Assembly: GCF_051622035.1 (NCBI RefSeq)
Contig: NC_135355.1
Span: 33,957,986 to 34,021,985 of the forward strand
Reading direction: 5' to 3'
Source: Arctopsyche grandis
Taxonomy: Eukaryota > Arthropoda > Insecta > Trichoptera > Hydropsychidae
Length of the DNA: 64,000 nt
Shown in pieces: positions 1 to 10,108 of the stretch. Within the stretch, counting starts at the first letter, position 1; each line of letters opens with the position of its first letter. The translations under genes and the position numbers were made by a program. Below the pieces are notes generated by a model. The model did no database searches and had not been told where the DNA came from. It was given only the letters and a program-made list of their open reading frames with translations.

Positions 1-60
1 GGCGTGTAAACAATTAAAATCTGACAAAACGAGTCGGGGGTGGAAAGTCAAACAAAAAAG
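1..60. repeat. End of a dispersed repeat (TAAACAATTAAAATCTGAC family)
   Basis: The motif TAAACAATTAAAATCTGAC near the left edge reappears inverted at about 10080-10108 and 16572-16600 as ATTTTAATTGTTTAAACGCC. Three copies of the same edge suggest the terminus of an unclassified element that is cut by the window boundary. No coding region is visible in positions 60-540. Confidence 0.4.
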
Positions 61-544
61 GCTACAAGCTATTTATTGACAGTGGGTGAGCTGTCACCTT
101 CTCCATTTTTTTTGGATTCTTAAACTTGTTTATTACGATTATATTTCACCATCTACTTAACTGACCCAAATTTATCGGCGGCCAAACCTCACGAAATGGC
201 AAAGTATCAAATATATAGGAAGAATTTAGCAAGTTTGTCAGACTAATTAATGAAGTGAAACTAATAAAAACCTTGTAAAAATGTGGCGGACGCATGGACA
301 AGTATGGAGATTTCAAAAAAACAAATTTTAGAATACCAGGAGTAAACGTCATGTCGAGCGATCGTTTCTAAAAGACCTGTTGAAACGGGGTAGTGGGGAA
401 GTGGTGGGGTGTGGAGCGTCTGACATGTGCTCCTGATATTGAGCACTTGCGTTGAAACGGGTGACGTCAGCCTCGGATGCGCTTCGCGGGAAAGTACGCA
501 CATACACACATCCACGAAGACATACATTCATTCATAATTTTGAA

Positions 545-1022
545 CGAATAAAAGGCGCATTTATTATTTATTATTTATTTATTTTTTACATATAAACCAG
601 GAAGGCCTTACAGGTAAACCCCAATGCGCCTTCCTGGCCAATTACAAATTACAATTACAATGCAGCAATTTTATTACAAGTCGTTGAATTACGAGACACT
701 GAAAAACTCGCAAATTAACGAGACGTCTATGAATTGTATATAAATTTTATTGTACATTAATCAATCTCAAATAGTGGTGACATAGTATGTAGGTAGGAAG
801 GATTTTTTTAGCCAAATTTTAAACGGGAACCATTTCAACAATGAAATCAGAGAAAAATTAGCAAACTCTGATAGCAAACGATCGACCTGGAGTCACAAAT
901 ATCCAAGTCTGACCAGCAGCACTACAGATGTACTAAGAAAAATACTTTTCAATCGAGGTCAGCTCATGTGATCGAACCCGGCGCCTCTCGACGCTAAGCA
1001 GAAGCTTAACGACCGAGCTTAT
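545..1022 (-). mobile_element. Full-length tRNA-headed SINE (family A) with 3' hairpin
   Basis: Read on the minus strand from about 1022 there is a tRNA-like head with a B-box-like GGTTCGATCAC. A core containing GATCGTTTGCTATCAGAGTT and GTTGAAATGGTTCC follows, then a body, then a perfect 10-bp hairpin (597-637) and a TAAA-rich tail. The same head-core order is seen near 7824-8057, 19886-20350 and 52370-52795. The head is degenerate, so this is a SINE and not a tRNA gene. Confidence 0.75.
597..637 (-). other. 3' terminal hairpin of SINE A
   Basis: Arms CCAGGAAGGC (597-606) and GCCTTCCTGG (628-637) pair perfectly around a 21-nt loop. On the minus strand the loop begins GCATTGGGG and ends CCTGTAAG. 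It sits just before the A-rich tail, where LINE-type reverse transcriptases recognise their RNA. Confidence 0.8.
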
Positions 1023-1084
1023 TTATACGAGCGCGCGCCTATAAATTACCTTACACTGTATTTACATAAATATAACATGTAACT

Positions 1085-1546
1085 GTTAGGGAAGTCAAGT
1101 ATCTGGGACACTTGCTGACGGAGGATCTATCTGATGACCGTGACATCGAAAGACAAAAAAGAGCCATTTGTGTAAGGGCAAATATGCTGGCTAGACGATT
1201 TTTCCACTCCAGTGTAGAGGCTAAGAGACAAGTATTTATGTCCTTTTGTACTAGCCTCTATACTGGTGAATTATGGACCAGATACAAGCGGGAGACGATG
1301 AGGAAGATAAAAGTACAATACAACAACTGTTACCGTGCTCTTTTCGGACTACCTAGGAGCTGCAGCGCGTCGCTAATGTTTGTGGAAGGGCATGTGCCTC
1401 ACTTTGAAGCCATTCTCAGGATGAGAGCGGCCTCTCTACGTCGTCGTATATTTTTATCGCCTAATTGTCTTCTTGCTGCTGCATCTTCTCATTTGCATTC
1501 TTCATTGTATGTTCGATGGATGGAACTGCCACACCGACCGCCTTGA
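1085..1546 (+). pseudogene. LINE reverse transcriptase C-terminal fragment
   Basis: The reading frame begins mid-protein with KYLGHLLTEDLSDDRDIERQ and continues through ANMLARRF and a TGELWTRYKRETMRKIKVQYN-like stretch. This pattern is typical of the region after the catalytic palm of non-LTR retrotransposon ORF2 proteins. No catalytic YADD block, endonuclease or start codon belongs to it, so it is a 5'-truncated LINE copy. The stop at 1544-1546 is followed by an AT-rich 3' UTR. The clade is uncertain. Confidence 0.7.
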
Positions 1547-1633
1547 ATAGACATTAAATTATTATTTATTATTATTAGACTTATTATTATTATCTTTTAT
1601 TTATTATTATAATAATAATTATTATTATTATTT

Positions 1634-2000
1634 ATTATCAGTAACATTTATATATTTACTTATGTATTTATTTATTTATTTTTTGTTTACTATTTTTCAA
1701 TACTTTTTTTATTATCTATATATTATTTATATGGGCGTTGGGGATTGCACTATTCTCCTCATCGTCTGGAATAAAAGCTATTATTATTTTTATTATTACT
1801 ATTTATTTACTATTATAATAATTATTATTATTATTTTTTATTATCAGTAATATTTATATGTTTACTTATGTATTTATTTATTTATTTTTTGTTTACTATT
1901 TTTCAATACTTTTTTTATTATCTATATATTATTTATATGGGCGTTGGGGATTGCACTATTCTCCTCATCGTCTGGAATAAAAGCTATTATTATTATTATT
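1634..2000 (+). repeat. Tandemly duplicated LINE 3' UTR
   Basis: Two near-identical copies lie about 206 bp apart. The segment GGGCGTTGGGGATTGCACTA starts at 1733 and again at 1939, each followed by CATCGTCTGGAATAAAAGC and an ATT-rich run. They follow the LINE fragment ending at 1546, so the 3' end of that LINE has been doubled. Confidence 0.75.
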
Positions 2001-2032
2001 TATTTTAATACGTGTATCAATTCCTTGTCGAA

Positions 2033-2066
2033 GCCACCCGTTGAAATCAACGGGCACAACACTAGT
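2033..2066 (+). mobile_element. Helitron-like 3' end (family B)
   Basis: A perfect hairpin CCCGTTGA-AA-TCAACGGG (2037-2054) is followed by CACAACACTAGT. The 3' ends at 50493 and 62530 have the same layout: hairpin, GGG(C/T)ACAA(C/T)A, then CTAGT. A hairpin about 10 nt before a CTAG-type end is the Helitron pattern. The 5' end of this copy was not identified. Confidence 0.6.
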
Positions 2067-2877
2067 TCCAAATAATGTTTATTTCTATACATCAGGCTAG
2101 TGGGCCGCCTCCTGTCAAAAATTATTATAACATGCAAAAGCATGACCAAACACTCACCAATCAACGTCTCCTGGAGGAAATCGATTTTTCCGCATTGGCA
2201 AACGATTTGTAGGCGTCAATTTTTCCGGCGTCGTTCTTTTTGGCGCCTGGCCAGACGCCGGGCCTGTTATTACACGGACATCCTTAATCCTGGCCGCTCC
2301 AGCGCCAAGCCATATCTCCAGCACGTCTTATTTTTTTTGGTATATACTACATGCATACATACATATATACGCAGAGGTCCACCAGCGATCTTCAACCTTT
2401 TCGCGCGTGAGAATAAAGCGGTTATTATCCGGTTCCCGTGCGTATCGGAGAAACGATATTTCAACGGGCTGACAGGTTCCGATTCGACCCTGAAAACTAA
2501 CGTCGGCCAGGAATATTCTAAAATTGGACCCATCCCTATTCTTTATCGCCTCGTAATCAAGTTTTACCTTCGATCACATTCACGTCTGACGCATAAGCAC
2601 GTGAAACAATTTAAAATACTTTTTTTTTTGACGTTGATGGCCGTTGAATTTACAGCGCGTTTCAGCACATGAAACGTTACGACTTTTTCATTCGACCTGC
2701 AGACGAATTTAATTAAATTTGCAACTGACATGAGTCAAATTGCGCACTATCACGCACAAATGTTTTGAATTCCCAAACATCAGACTACAGAATCGCAGCT
2801 GAATTAGAATCGGGCTGTGAAATTAATATTTCTGTTTCGGTTCCAGGCGTCATGTAATGTATTCGATTATACATATA
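2067..2877. other. No recognised gene
   Basis: A 190-codon open frame lies at 2100-2672 (+), but its translation has no domain I recognise. Codon use looks random and another open frame overlaps it on the opposite strand. I treat the stretch as non-coding. Confidence 0.4.
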
Positions 2878-2878
2878 T

Positions 2879-2934
<56 letters not shown>

Positions 2935-2944
2935 TAGTTTTGGA

Positions 2945-2985
2945 CCATTGTGGCATTACAGGAAGAACCTAATGCGCCACAATGG
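2945..2985 (-). other. LINE 3' hairpin with variant stem
   Basis: Arms CCATTGTGGC (2945-2954) and GCCACAATGG (2976-2985) enclose a 21-nt loop that on the minus strand reads GCATTAGG...CCTGTAAT. The geometry is the same 10-21-10 as at 597-637. Only the first three and last three bases of the arm are shared, yet pairing is complete. Confidence 0.8.
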
Positions 2986-3338
2986 CCTACATTTGAAAAA
3001 GATATAAAAACATGATATAAAAACAAGTAAACTGTAAATAAAGGAAAAAAGCAAAAGCAGAAAACATGGTAAAATAAAATAATAAAAAAAAAAGTAAAAA
3101 GGAAAATAATACATCATTCAGAGAGAAAAAAAATAACAAAAGTGTAAAAATTAAAAATAAAATCCATAAATCCCATTCTTTGTTTACACTGAGCAAAATT
3201 AAAATAGTATATAAAAATGTACAAAGGAGAAAGAAAAAGTAAAATAAAATAAAACAAAATATGAATAAAAAATAAAATCACAGCGAGGCCCAAATGGAAG
3301 AGAGTAGATTAAGATTCCACTCATTCATCACATTCAAA

Positions 3339-3683
3339 TTAAGAAAGTAATGAGCGCAGGTTACCAGATAAATATGTTAAGATAACATCCGACAATCTAC
3401 GCTCCCCAAGGTGGAAAATATCACATTCAGGGACAGCAGCAACGATTTCATCGAGAAGTCGAATAGCTCTTGGAATAGGAGCCATTCGAAAAAGAACTGT
3501 GCGAGCAGCAGGTACAACCATCAAATGATGATGTCTACCACGCACATAATTATTAGGGACATAAAGTCCCAACTGTTCCAGCAACAACGGGCATGACGTA
3601 TTACCACGCAATAGCTGGAGAACGAAACGAATTAACGAGAAGTTTCTCCGAAGTTCAAGGGAATTATACCCAAGCATGCCCAA
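3339..3683 (-). pseudogene. LINE ORF2 C-terminus
   Basis: The frame gives 114 residues including SLELRRNFSL, LRGNTSC and PIPRAIRLLDEI. Its layout is that of the 102-residue frame at 14122-14430: LG-x-SL-x2-RR, then RG, VP, A-R-T-x-(L/V), and (P/S)-(I/L)-(P/S)-RAIRL. This block is typical of the extreme C-terminus of Jockey/CR1-type reverse transcriptase ORFs. No other domain is present, so the copy is truncated and cannot be active. Confidence 0.6.
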
Positions 3684-3700
3684 AAGGATATATATAATAC

Positions 3701-4082
3701 ACTAGCTTGCGTTGCAATGCCACAATAACGCATGCAATTCCCGTTCCCGCTTCAAATGATAGTTGGAGCTCAACTCGTGTCTCTTCAAAGCCGTGTCTTC
3801 ATAAACCAACTGGTAACGTGGTTACCAACGAACAAATTTCGTTGACTACACAATGGTGCTTCAAGCTTTCGCGTCGGTAAAATCGTAATAACGAATATTA
3901 TTATTAAGAGGTTTTTTTCACAGTAATCTTCCCGGACATTCATACAACAAATCCTGAAAGTTCCATCGTAATCGGTTGAGCGGTTTAGGAGCCTATACGA
4001 GACAGACAGACAGATAAACAGACAAACAGACAAACAGACAAACAGACAAACAAAAAAACAGACATTCAATTTTATATATATA
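3701..4082 (-). mobile_element. Short Helitron-like element (family D)
   Basis: On the minus strand it starts TATATATAAAATTGAATGTC, followed by a TGTTTGTCTGTT-rich leader and CTCAACCGATTACGATGGAA. It ends GCAACGCAAGCTAGT at 3701. The leader, the 'CCGATTACGATG' block and the CTAGT end are typical of small non-autonomous Helitron-like insect repeats. It has no coding capacity. Confidence 0.6.
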
Positions 4083-4160
4083 GATAAAAGGAATCTCTAT
4101 CTCCTGTGAAAGGTTTCGGGTCATATGTACAATATATAACCAGCAATATAAAAATAGCCA

Positions 4161-4300
4161 GCAGCGTGGCTCGGTGGTTGTGTTGATACTAAGCACCGAG
4201 AGGTCACCGGGTTCAATCCCGTGAGCTGACCTCGATTGAAAAGAATTTGCATCAGCTACATCAGCTCTATACGTCCACGCTACAATACATACAAATATTT
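4161..4300 (+). mobile_element. SINE family A head
   Basis: The head GCGTGGCTCGGTGGTTGTGT is followed by AAGCACCGAGAGGTCACC and a B-box-like GGTTCAATCCC, then GAGCTGACCTCGATTGAAAA. The body after about 4250 lacks the usual core, so the copy is rearranged. Nothing further is recognisable up to about 5160. Confidence 0.65.
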
Positions 4301-5329
4301 GCCATCCATTAAGAGGTTCCTTGAGACATGCTGATGGTACGTCTCCAAATTTGGCAAACTAACCCAAACTGTTTCGTTCATCGAGCATCTGTGAAGATTC
4401 TACATAATTCCAACTCACAACTCATCTCATAGTTCGCCAGAAGTGGAGGTAAACCATAATAAAACTCAAGCCACTGACAGACACATTAGAACCACGTTAA
4501 CACATTATCAATCAACATCTGATGTCACCATGGTGTACATAATGTATGTAATACAATATCAAATGTTCGTAAGAAGCAGTTCTACATACATATAATACAT
4601 ATATCCATTGTTGAGCTACCTATGTATATATAACTTTGTTATTTGTGTTTCTCGGCGTGCGTTTGTTTTCATTCGGGGCAAAGCACTTGAGATATTGTCG
4701 CAATATCGCTATTGATTTATAACCATAATATTGTTACCTTATCCTTATAAGTCGCGGTATTTGAGCTTTATGTCCGCTCGACGCTGAAAAGCTCGAATAA
4801 GCTCCATATTTGTATTTCAATCACGTTTCGGACGTTTCGTGAGACTTCGGTTATTATTGAAAATAAATTTGGAAAACACGCATTTGCCGCACGCACACTC
4901 CAATAAGTAACCAACCTTCGCTGGATTATTTTACGATCACGTATTTTTTTCTGCGAAACGGTTCGTGGACTTTTTCCCCCGAGAAAATGTGATGGGGAAA
5001 TCTGACAAATTTTATATGTATACAGAAACCGAGGTAGCCTACTAAATATTCACTGGCTTAGTGTATAAACGCCTAGATAACTTATGAGTGTGTTCTACAT
5101 AGGTATAGTTTTATCTTTCTACATGTATGTACATATGTGTATATGTATGTAATAATTTTATCTCTAATCTATAATTTGGAAAGAGACTTTGTATGTATGT
5201 AAATATCCTTGGTCGTCGTCGTCGTCTTCGTCCGTAGATCGGTGACGTCATCGAACACGTGATTCGATTTTTTTTTTTTCGATCCATGGGCGCCGATTTG
5301 TTTTTTTCGTTTCAATGGATTCACCCCCG

Positions 5330-6240
5330 CGGGGGCGCAAGGCGAGTAGCTTCATGGGGCCCCGCCAGGGGCGCCACAAGGGGCGCAGCCCCGTGGGGCC
5401 CCAGCCTCATGGGGCGCAGCCCCATGGGGCCCCAGCCTCATGGGGCGCAGCCCCATGGGGCTCAAAAGGGGGCGCCACAAGGGGCGCAGCCCCGTGGGGC
5501 CCCGAAGGGGGCCCGGGGGGCCCAGCCTCATGGGGCGCAAGCCCTAATAGGCATTAACTAAGGGGGGCGAAGCCCTAGACGGCAATTAATCATGGGGGCG
5601 CGGAGGGGCGAAGCCCTAAAAGGCAACTGATCATGGGGGCGAAGCCTTAGACGGCATTTAATCATGGGGGCGCGGAGGGGCGAAGCCCTAAAAGGCATTA
5701 ACTAAGGGGGGCGAAGCCCTAAACGGCAATTAATCTTGGGGGCGCGGGGGGCGAAGCCCTAAAAGGCAACTGATCATGGGGGCGAAGCCTTAGACGGCAT
5801 TTAATCATGGGGGCGCGGAGGGGCGAAGCCCTAAAAGGCATTAACTAAGGGGGGCGAAGCCCTAAACGGCAATTAATCTTGGGGGCGTGGGGGGCGAAGC
5901 CCTAAAAGGCAACTGATCATGGGAGCGAAGCCTTAGACGGCATTTAATCATGGGGGCGCGGAGGGGCGAAGCCCTAAAAGGCATTAACTAAGGGGGGCGA
6001 AGCCCTAAACGGCAATTAATCTTGGGGGCGCGGGGGGCGAAGCCCTAAAAGGCATTAACTAAGGGGGGCGAAGCCCTAGACGGCATTTAATCATGGGGGT
6101 GCGGAGGGGCGAAGCCCTAAAAGGCATTAACTAAGGGGGGCGAAGCCCTAAACGGCAATTGCTCATGGGGCGTGGAGGGGCGAAGCCCTAGAAGGCAAAG
6201 GCTCAGGGGGGCGCCGAGGGCGAAGCCCTAGAAGGCAAAA
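5330..6240 (+). repeat. GC-rich satellite with GGGCGAAGCCC units
   Basis: From about 5560 to 6235 roughly 19 units of 30-40 bp each contain GGCGAAGCC(C/T)TA followed by AAGGC, ACGGC or GACGGC and an AT-rich spacer. Four unit types recur in order with a higher-order period of about 143-144 bp (for example 5679, 5822, 5966). A related but different GC-rich array (CATGGGGCGCAGCCC) fills 5340-5540. Open frames across it on both strands are compositional artefacts. Confidence 0.85.
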
Positions 6241-6405
6241 AAAATTTTGATTTTTTTTTTTGATTTTTTAAAAAAAAATTTTTTAATTTTTTTTTAATTT
6301 TTTTTTTATTTTTTTTTTAATTTTTTTTTTTGATTTTTTTTTTTATTTTTTTTTTATTTTTTTTTTTAATTTTTAAATTTTTTTTTAATTTTTTTTTTTT
6401 TTTAA
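6241..6405. repeat. A/T homopolymer tract
   Basis: About 165 bases consist almost only of runs of T and A broken by single GA or AA. It lies between the satellite and the right end of the Helitron-like element. Confidence 0.9.
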
Positions 6406-6476
6406 TTAAATTAGCTTAGTCATGTTTAAGCGGTTTATATTATAAACACTGAGCGAAGCCGGGTAATACAGCTAGT

Positions 6477-6760
6477 ATATTATAAAACCGAATCTGCGTC
6501 CATAATTCGTTTCTGATTAGCTGTCGTCAAAGTCGCTTCTGATTGGCTGGATTGGTCAAAGACGTTTGTGATTGGTCGGTCAATACATTTTTTTTTCCAT
6601 TCAAATAAATTTATCAAAAAAACAAATAAAGATTTTTTTTCGTGGTTCGACGGTATTCTCACTACAAGACTACATTTCTATTTCAAAGTTACTTTTATTA
6701 TATCCGCTAAATCGGAGGAGATCATCAGTGGAACTGAGCGAAGCCGGGTAGAATCACGTA
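6477..6760 (+). repeat. Fragment ending in a Helitron-A-like 3' motif
   Basis: The stretch carries repeated 'TGATTGGC/TGATTGGT' motifs around 6538-6575 and ends near 6745 in ACTGAGCGAAGCCGGGTAGA. That matches the family A terminal hairpin region but lacks the final CAGCTAGT. No gene is visible. Confidence 0.4.
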
Positions 6761-6788
6761 ATATAAAATAATAACCTATAAGTGAAGT

Positions 6789-6825
<37 letters not shown>

Positions 6826-6839
6826 GAAAATATAAGTCT

Positions 6840-7215
6840 ACCTACCAGTAAACGTCAAGATGTTAAAAATTGTAACATTTTTAAACGTGTCTATTACGAC
6901 TATTTTTCACCATCGAACTGAATCAGAAATGATTTACATTTCCATCGTTGACCAAACCGCACAAAATGGTAAAGTTTTAAAACGATCGGAAGGCTGTAGG
7001 AAAAGATTTTCTTTATGTAAAGTAGACATATTGTTTTTTCTCAAAATAAAAACCAAAAATTTATATAAAAGCCTGACATGGAATGAAATATTAGACACGA
7101 TTTCAACAATGATGACGAAATCGATACAAAATCGTAATGATGGCAGCAAACTTATCAATGAACTGGTGTCGGCAAAATCCTTAAAAACGATTTTGATATC
7201 ATTTTCAGCTTAAAT
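6840..7215 (+). repeat. Dispersed repeat copy, non-coding
   Basis: CGTCAAGATG...TTTTTAAACGTGTCTATTACG near 6853-6900 has an inverted relative at about 9983-10040. An open frame spans 6860-7213, but its product has no recognisable domain and its AT-rich codons match flanking non-coding DNA. Confidence 0.4.
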
Positions 7216-7592
7216 TTATAAACTGCTCTATTATTCAAGCCACTTCAAAAGTCAACCTATAAAACTCTCAACATGAGGCCACCACCTTCCACCCAACGAA
7301 TCCAGCCTGAAAGTCCTCTTCGTCGGAAAACAAAACGTTCCACTATGAAAATTCTTTTTTTTTTGGAGTCGTATACTTTAAAAATATATTCCTGCTATGA
7401 ATACAACTCCAACTCTAACTCTAATTCCAACTGCAACTTAATTAATAAATTGTTTGCATTTTTATTTATTTATATTTTGGGAAAAACGGCATAGCCGATG
7501 GACCCAATTTTATATTTACCAATAGGCCATTATCGGGCTGCCTCTGAGTGACATTTATGGTATTAAACTTGAAGATATATATTTTATAGATT

Positions 7593-7803
7593 ACTAGTTG
7601 TTTACCCGGCTTCGCTCAGTATTTGTAATATAAACAGCTTAAACACGACGAATCTAATAGTAAATATTTTTATTTTTTTTAATAAATTTATTTGAATCAA
7701 AAAATATATATATCGAATCGTCGTCATAGAAACTTTGTTTTGTTTTCAAAGTTCCTAACCAAAAATACTTACATACAAAGTCTCTTTCGAAATTTATTAG
7801 ATA
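7593..7803 (-). mobile_element. Helitron-like element (family A), short copy
   Basis: On the minus strand it starts near 7803 with TCTAATAAATTTCGAAAGAG then ACTTTGTATGTAAG. It ends TACTGAGCGAAGCCGGGTAA and AACAACTAGT at 7593. The interior is about 200 bp with no coding potential. Confidence 0.65.
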
Positions 7804-7823
7804 ATTTTTTGAAATCGTATTCA

Positions 7824-8057
7824 AATAGTGGTTAGGATGGTTTTTGACAATTTAAGGAACCGACAAGGAACCGTTTCAACAATGAAATCAGATAAATTGA
7901 AACGATCGCCGTTGAGTCACAAATATCCAAGTCTGGGCAGCAGCACTGCAGAAATACTCGGAATAAATTCGTTTCAATCGAGGCTATCCCACGGGATCGA
8001 ACCCGACAACCTCGAGATGGTTAGTATTAACGCAAGTACCAAGCTATGCAGCTGGCT
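7824..8057 (-). mobile_element. SINE family A copy
   Basis: On the minus strand the tRNA-like head contains CGGGTTCGATCCCGTGG. It is followed by CTCGATTGAAACGAATTT, the core (GACTTGGATATTTGTGACTC) and GTTGAAACGGTTCCTTG. The 3' hairpin and tail are missing, so the copy is 3'-truncated. Confidence 0.7.
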
Positions 8058-9239
8058 AAAATGTTAAGAAACATTTTTGGAAAATTTTGAATTTTTCGGG
8101 AACTTGTGTCGATCCCTGAATTCCACACTGTTTCATGCTAAAATTATGTTTCGAAATATTCAACGACGACTATATGTACTTCTCCGACATTTGACACAAT
8201 TGTACGTGTGCGGATGAAAATTCACTTACTCGAGCGACTAATTTCCACCACGAGCCGGGAAATTTTTTCCGAAATTTAATAACGGTCGCTCAAATACTAA
8301 TTCAATTCGAATCGTGTCAATTTCCCGCCAAACGATAATCTATTTGCGACAGTTCCAAAAACGCGATTATCACTTTTGTCAGCACGGATAAAACGCTTAG
8401 CGCGATATCTTCGCAGGGCGAAAATTTAATATGTATATACATTTTATTTAACTGGAGAGTCTGCAATGTGTAAATGAGCTTTTCGCGACTTATCCCCGAA
8501 AGCTCCACTGGGAAAATCTATCGTCTTATCGAATAATCCGCCCCGTAAAGCTTACTAGACTATTTGACATTATTTAAAACACGAATTTGTACAAGTGTAT
8601 TTGTTTTATATTAAACTAGATCATGAAAAAGAAGCTTTTCTAAAATTATACGTTATCAACGACGGGCTGGCCAGAAAAAAAGTACCGAGTTTATTCTCTT
8701 TATGTCAAGTTGTAAAACTGCCACCTCATCTGCCTGCGCATACAACTTATGTAAGCGTAAAGGGAACGTGGGGGGTGAAAAAGAGGGGTCGTAATAATTT
8801 AAAATTAAGTTTCATAGCGTATAATAAATTTTAAGAGTCGCCCTTCCAAGGAAAAAGAAAAAAAATCCCTACAAATGAATTTATTGTTTGAGTATTGAAA
8901 ATTTATTCGATTTTTGTACACGTACTCTGCTTCAATAAACGAAACAAGCACACTCGCCCAACAGATTGCTTCAAAGCAGCGAGTGTGCTAAACAGATTAA
9001 GACTCGAGAAATTATATATTACTTATATTAAATACATAATTATTACATATGTACATGTTACATATTACATATTACATGTAAATCGAAATAATACCCGACA
9101 TCTATGGTTACATCATTACAAAGATCGTATACAATACGATCAATAACATTTTTCATGTAACAAGTCGAATTTTTCACATTCAATAAACATCTGGCGAAAT
9201 CTGGCGAAACCTGATATATAACAATAACTCAAGGTTTGC
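8058..9239. other. No recognised gene
   Basis: AT-rich DNA with several short open frames (for example 8595-8834 and 8895-9146, +), none with a recognisable domain or splice context. TACATATG-type microsatellite patches occur near 9045-9080. Confidence 0.4.
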
Positions 9240-9445
9240 AATAGAAAATTGGAGAGGAAAAGCCAATTTTACAAGAACCATTTCAATGAAAATCAGAAAA
9301 AATGGCAAATTCTGATATGAAACGATCGACCTCGAAAAACCACGGTCTGGCCAACAACGAGACTCTAGTGGGAATCGAACCCGTGATACCTTGCACGAAA
9401 TAATACAACACTCACCACTAGACCACGCTGCTGGTTATGTACATA
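9240..9445 (-). mobile_element. SINE family B copy
   Basis: On the minus strand the head is GCAGCGTGGTCTAGTGGTGA with a B-box-like GGGTTCGATTCC. It is followed by a core close to that of family A (GATCGTTTCATATCAGAATT and TTTTCATTGAAATGGTTC). The head differs from family A while the core is shared. Confidence 0.65.
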
Positions 9446-9600
9446 CTACTAATTCTGCCCAGCTTTGCTTTGTATTTGTAATATGAAATAATAAAATCAC
9501 ATTTTCCGATCTCTTCCGCTTGAACATGGCTAATCTGATAATTTGTTTTCTTTATTAAATTTATTGAATCAAATTTATTTGAAATATCTTCGCATGGGTG
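9446..9600 (-). mobile_element. Degraded Helitron-A remnant
   Basis: The right end is recognisable on the minus strand as AATACAAAGCAAAGCTGGGC followed by AGAATTAGTAGT. This resembles ACCGAGCGAAGCCGGGTAAT but has several changes. Confidence 0.4.
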
Positions 9601-9845
9601 TTAGCATATTAAGTTAATTATTGTTATTTTTTAAAATACAAAAAAATATCAGTGTTTTCCTAATTGACAAATTTTGAAAACTTGTTATGCCTCTAATACT
9701 TATTTCTGTTGACAGAGCTGGTTGTATTTGTTTTTATTTGATTGAATAAAAATTATAAAAACAAAAATAATAATATTTGACTAGCATACAACTTTTAACT
9801 ACGGCAGTTATTAGCAATTACCTGTGAAATTTTGGTGATTTTACT

Positions 9846-10108
9846 GAAAGATCTTAAGTCGAAAGATCAAAAAAAAGGGTGCATGGTAAACGGTACATAC
9901 TCACTTAATTTGCGCGAGCAGGGTACAACAGGAACAAGAGGAACAGGTTTTTCCTCCCGTATTCTGCGCGCGCATATTAATCGTAATAGACAAGTTTAAA
10001 AATGCTAAAATTTTGACCATCTTGACGTCTGATGGTAAGTTGCCGTATTTATTTTCCTTACTGCCACCCTTTCGCTTTGTCAGATTTTAATTGTTTAAAC
10101 GCCTAGTT
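9846..10108. repeat. Dispersed repeat shared with 50938-51075
   Basis: AAGATCTTAAGTCGAAAGAT and GGTGCATGGTAAACGGTACA, followed by GCGCGAGCAGGGTACAACAG, recur almost identically at 50938-51050. The block AGCAGG-ATACA-AGAGGAACAGG also forms part of the arms of the palindromic MITE at 24887 and 62187. The end at about 10080-10108 carries the inverted motif described at position 1. Confidence 0.6.

Larger units (their letters stand above)
2878..3683 (-). mobile_element. 5'-truncated LINE with 3' hairpin and (TAAA)n tail
   Basis: On the minus strand this reads: end of ORF2 (3683-3339), an A-rich 3' UTR, a perfect hairpin (2945-2985), then a (TAAA)n tail (2934-2878). A second copy of the same architecture is at 13545-14430. 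Confidence 0.7.
5163..6476 (+). mobile_element. Helitron-like element (family A) carrying a satellite
   Basis: The left end reads TCTAATCTATAATTTGGAAA followed by GAGACTTTGTATGT. The right end reads AAGCGGTTTATATTATAAAC then GAGCGAAGCCGGGTAATACA and CTAGT at 6476. The same ends bound shorter copies at 7593-7803 (-), 11285-11742 (+) and 55376-55566 (+). In this copy the interior is filled with a GC-rich tandem array and long A/T homopolymers. No Rep/helicase frame exists, so it is non-autonomous. Confidence 0.7.

Noticed and set aside
2100-2672. 190-codon ORF
   Set aside because: No domain, no splice or promoter context, and an opposing ORF of similar quality.
4161-4235. Possible tRNA gene (A- and B-box-like)
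   Set aside because: The arms do not make a full cloverleaf, and the same head recurs as part of SINEs at several sites.
5259-5561. GC-rich ORFs on both strands (GPQPHGAQPHG-type)
   Set aside because: Translations of a GC-rich repeat inside the Helitron-like element; overlapping frames are equally open.
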